Below, piece after piece: positions 5,672 through 6,756 of a stretch of DNA of 6,756 bases (positions are counted from its first letter, which is position 1; each line of letters opens with the position of its first letter). The notes below the pieces were generated by a model. The model was not told the origin of the DNA. It saw only the letters and a list, made by a program, of their open reading frames with translations, and did not search any database. Source of the stretch: an uncultured Lachnospiraceae bacterium (GTDB lineage Bacteria; Bacillota_A; Clostridia; Lachnospirales; Lachnospiraceae). The stretch covers positions 1 to 6,756 of the forward strand of contig USPJ01000064.1 of assembly GCA_900556645.1 (NCBI GenBank), written 5' to 3'. The translations under genes were made by a program, and so were the position numbers.

Positions 5672-6704
5672 AGAAAAGAACCTTCTTGAGGTGAGTCATT
5701 TAAAACAATATTTTCCGGTGCATCAGGGATTTCATACCGTACCGTTAAAAGCGGTAGATGACATTTCATTTGCAATTAAACCGGGAGAGACATTGGGACT
5801 GGTTGGAGAGTCCGGTTGTGGCAAAACGACCGTAGGACGTACTCTTTTGAGATTGTATCAGCCTACAGCGGGACGGATTGTCTTCGATGGTGATGTGCTC
5901 TTCGACAGCGGTGAACAGTATGATGAAGAAGGCAAGCTGATTGTGGATGCAAACGGCAAGCCGATAAAGAATAAAGCGATAGATGTGGATATGCTTCCGT
6001 ACCGGAAGAAAATGCAGATGGTATTCCAGGACCCGTATTCTTCATTGAATCCTCGTATGACAGTAGAGGATATTATCGGAGAGCCTCTGGATGTCCACAA
6101 ATTATATGCTAACAGAGCAGAGAGAAGAGATAAAATCTTAGAGCTGATGAGCTATGTGGGATTGAATGCAGAGCATGCAACCCGTTATGCCCATGAGTTT
6201 TCCGGTGGACAGAGACAGCGTATCGGAATTGCCAGAGCCTTGGCAGTAAATCCGAAGTTTATCGTCTGTGACGAACCGGTATCCGCGTTGGATGTGTCCA
6301 TTCAGGCACAGGTTGTCAACATGTTTGAAGATTTACAGAAGAAATTTGGTATGGCATATCTGTTCATAGCTCATGATCTTCTGATTGTACAGCATATTTC
6401 CGATAGAATTGCGGTTATGTATCTTGGGAAAATGATGGAGGTTGCACCTTCAGATGAATTGAACAATCATCCGATTCATCCATATACATTAAGCCTTCTT
6501 TCGGCAGTACCGATTCCGGACCCGGAAACAGCAAGAAAGAGCAAACGAATCGTACTGGAAGGAGATGTTCCAAGCCCGTTGAATATGCCTAGCGGATGTC
6601 CGTTCCGTACCCGTTGTGCATATGCGACAGAACAGTGTGCGGAGGCAATGCCGCCGTTGACTGACAGAGGAGATGGACACTTTGTGGCTTGCTGGAACAA
6701 ATAA
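5664..6704 (+). CDS. oppF: Peptide ABC transporter ATPase OppF
   Basis: A 346-residue cytoplasmic ATPase that pairs with OppD. Motifs: Walker A GESGCGKT (48-55), Q-loop Q122, signature FSGGQRQR (179-186), Walker B FIVCDEP (199-205) with E204, D-loop SALD (207-210) and switch H237. The C-terminal extension keeps four cysteines: C312, C318, C325 and C343. An unusual acidic, low-complexity-looking insert of about 20-25 residues (around 82-108) lies between the beta strand ending GDVLF and the Q-loop, which accounts for the larger 122-residue distance to Q. The start ATG 5664 is fixed by AGGAGG (5649-5654) 9 bases upstream; an in-frame ATG at 5640 lies inside oppD and lacks such a site. It overlaps oppD by 8 bases. 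FSGGQRQR and DEPVSALD are typical of OppF. Confidence 0.94.
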   Translation: MSEEKNLLEVSHLKQYFPVHQGFHTVPLKAVDDISFAIKPGETLGLVGESGCGKTTVGRTLLRLYQPTAGRIVFDGDVLFDSGEQYDEEGKLIVDANGKPIKNKAIDVDMLPYRKKMQMVFQDPYSSLNPRMTVEDIIGEPLDVHKLYANRAERRDKILELMSYVGLNAEHATRYAHEFSGGQRQRIGIARALAVNPKFIVCDEPVSALDVSIQAQVVNMFEDLQKKFGMAYLFIAHDLLIVQHISDRIAVMYLGKMMEVAPSDELNNHPIHPYTLSLLSAVPIPDPETARKSKRIVLEGDVPSPLNMPSGCPFRTRCAYATEQCAEAMPPLTDRGDGHFVACWNK

Positions 6705-6710
6705 TTTACG

Positions 6711-6737
6711 GTTTTGATCTCCGCAGTGGAGCAAAAC
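6711..6737 (+). promoter_or_regulatory. Intercistronic mRNA stem-loop after oppF
   Basis: GTTTTG (6711-6716) pairs with CAAAAC (6732-6737), and CTCC (6719-6722) with GGAG (6728-6731), around loop GCAGT with a two-base AT bulge. No T-run follows, so it is not an intrinsic terminator. Transcription likely continues into the next gene. Such structures often protect upstream mRNA or create a processing site that gives the following cistron, commonly oppA, a different abundance. That role is inference. Confidence 0.5.
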
Positions 6738-6750
6738 ATATAAAAAATTT

Positions 6751-6756
6751 AGGAGG
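6751..6756 (+). promoter_or_regulatory. Ribosome binding site of a following gene, probably oppA
   Basis: The window stops on a perfect AGGAGG preceded by an A-rich stretch, so a start codon should follow within about 10 bases. In operons of this order the next gene usually encodes the extracellular peptide-binding lipoprotein OppA, which is otherwise missing here. The identity is inference from gene order only. Confidence 0.6.

Noticed and set aside
1..6756. CRISPR arrays, insertion sequences or transposase genes.
   Set aside because: No regularly spaced repeats, transposase motifs or terminal inverted repeats with target duplications were seen on either strand.

Overview
The window looks like a chromosomal stretch of a low-G+C Firmicute, most likely a Clostridia/Lachnospiraceae-type gut anaerobe. 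This rests on the A+T-rich codon use, strong AGGAGG-type ribosome binding sites, a tRNA-Leu fragment without encoded CCA, and the style of the proteins (an HD/HD-GYP tandem protein, and an opp operon whose OppC reads LCRD). The genus cannot be named from sequence alone.

Layout. (1) Bases 1-662: a two-gene MntA/HepT (MNT/HEPN) toxin-antitoxin module whose cistrons overlap. (2) Bases 663-822: a spacer ending in the 3' half of a tRNA-Leu(UAG) gene, with no 5' half. This is the usual scar left when an integrative element uses a tRNA 3' end as its attachment site, so the toxin-antitoxin pair probably sits at the inner end of such an element. (3) Bases 828-877: a very strong hairpin terminator, likely the original terminator of the tRNA gene, which may also serve the convergent gene to its right. 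(4) Bases 920-2239, minus strand: a 439-residue protein with two consecutive HD domains. The second is a complete HD-GYP domain, the family of cyclic-di-GMP phosphodiesterases; the first keeps the metal ligands but lacks the GYP loop. (5) Bases 2240-2619: a divergent control region with a promoter facing each way, a dyad/direct-repeat element, and a leader containing a terminator-like hairpin and a GGTTGGC palindrome. (6) Bases 2620-6704: oppB-oppC-oppD-oppF, a complete ABC peptide importer core (two permeases and two ATPases), tightly spaced and co-oriented. The window ends exactly on a ribosome binding site for a further gene, after an mRNA stem-loop. By the usual operon order this gene would be the substrate-binding lipoprotein oppA, but it is not seen.

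How the parts work together. OppB and OppC form the membrane channel and OppD and OppF power it. The leader hairpin in front of oppB suggests control by premature termination, and the stem-loop after oppF suggests differential expression of the next cistron. HepT and MntA form a self-contained pair: a HEPN RNase and the nucleotidyltransferase expected to silence it by AMPylation. The HD-GYP gene is divergent from opp, and nothing in the sequence ties its function to peptide uptake.

No clearly unprecedented system is visible. The observations most worth following are the tRNA-Leu attachment scar beside the toxin-antitoxin pair, the HD/HD-GYP duplication, and the opp control region.
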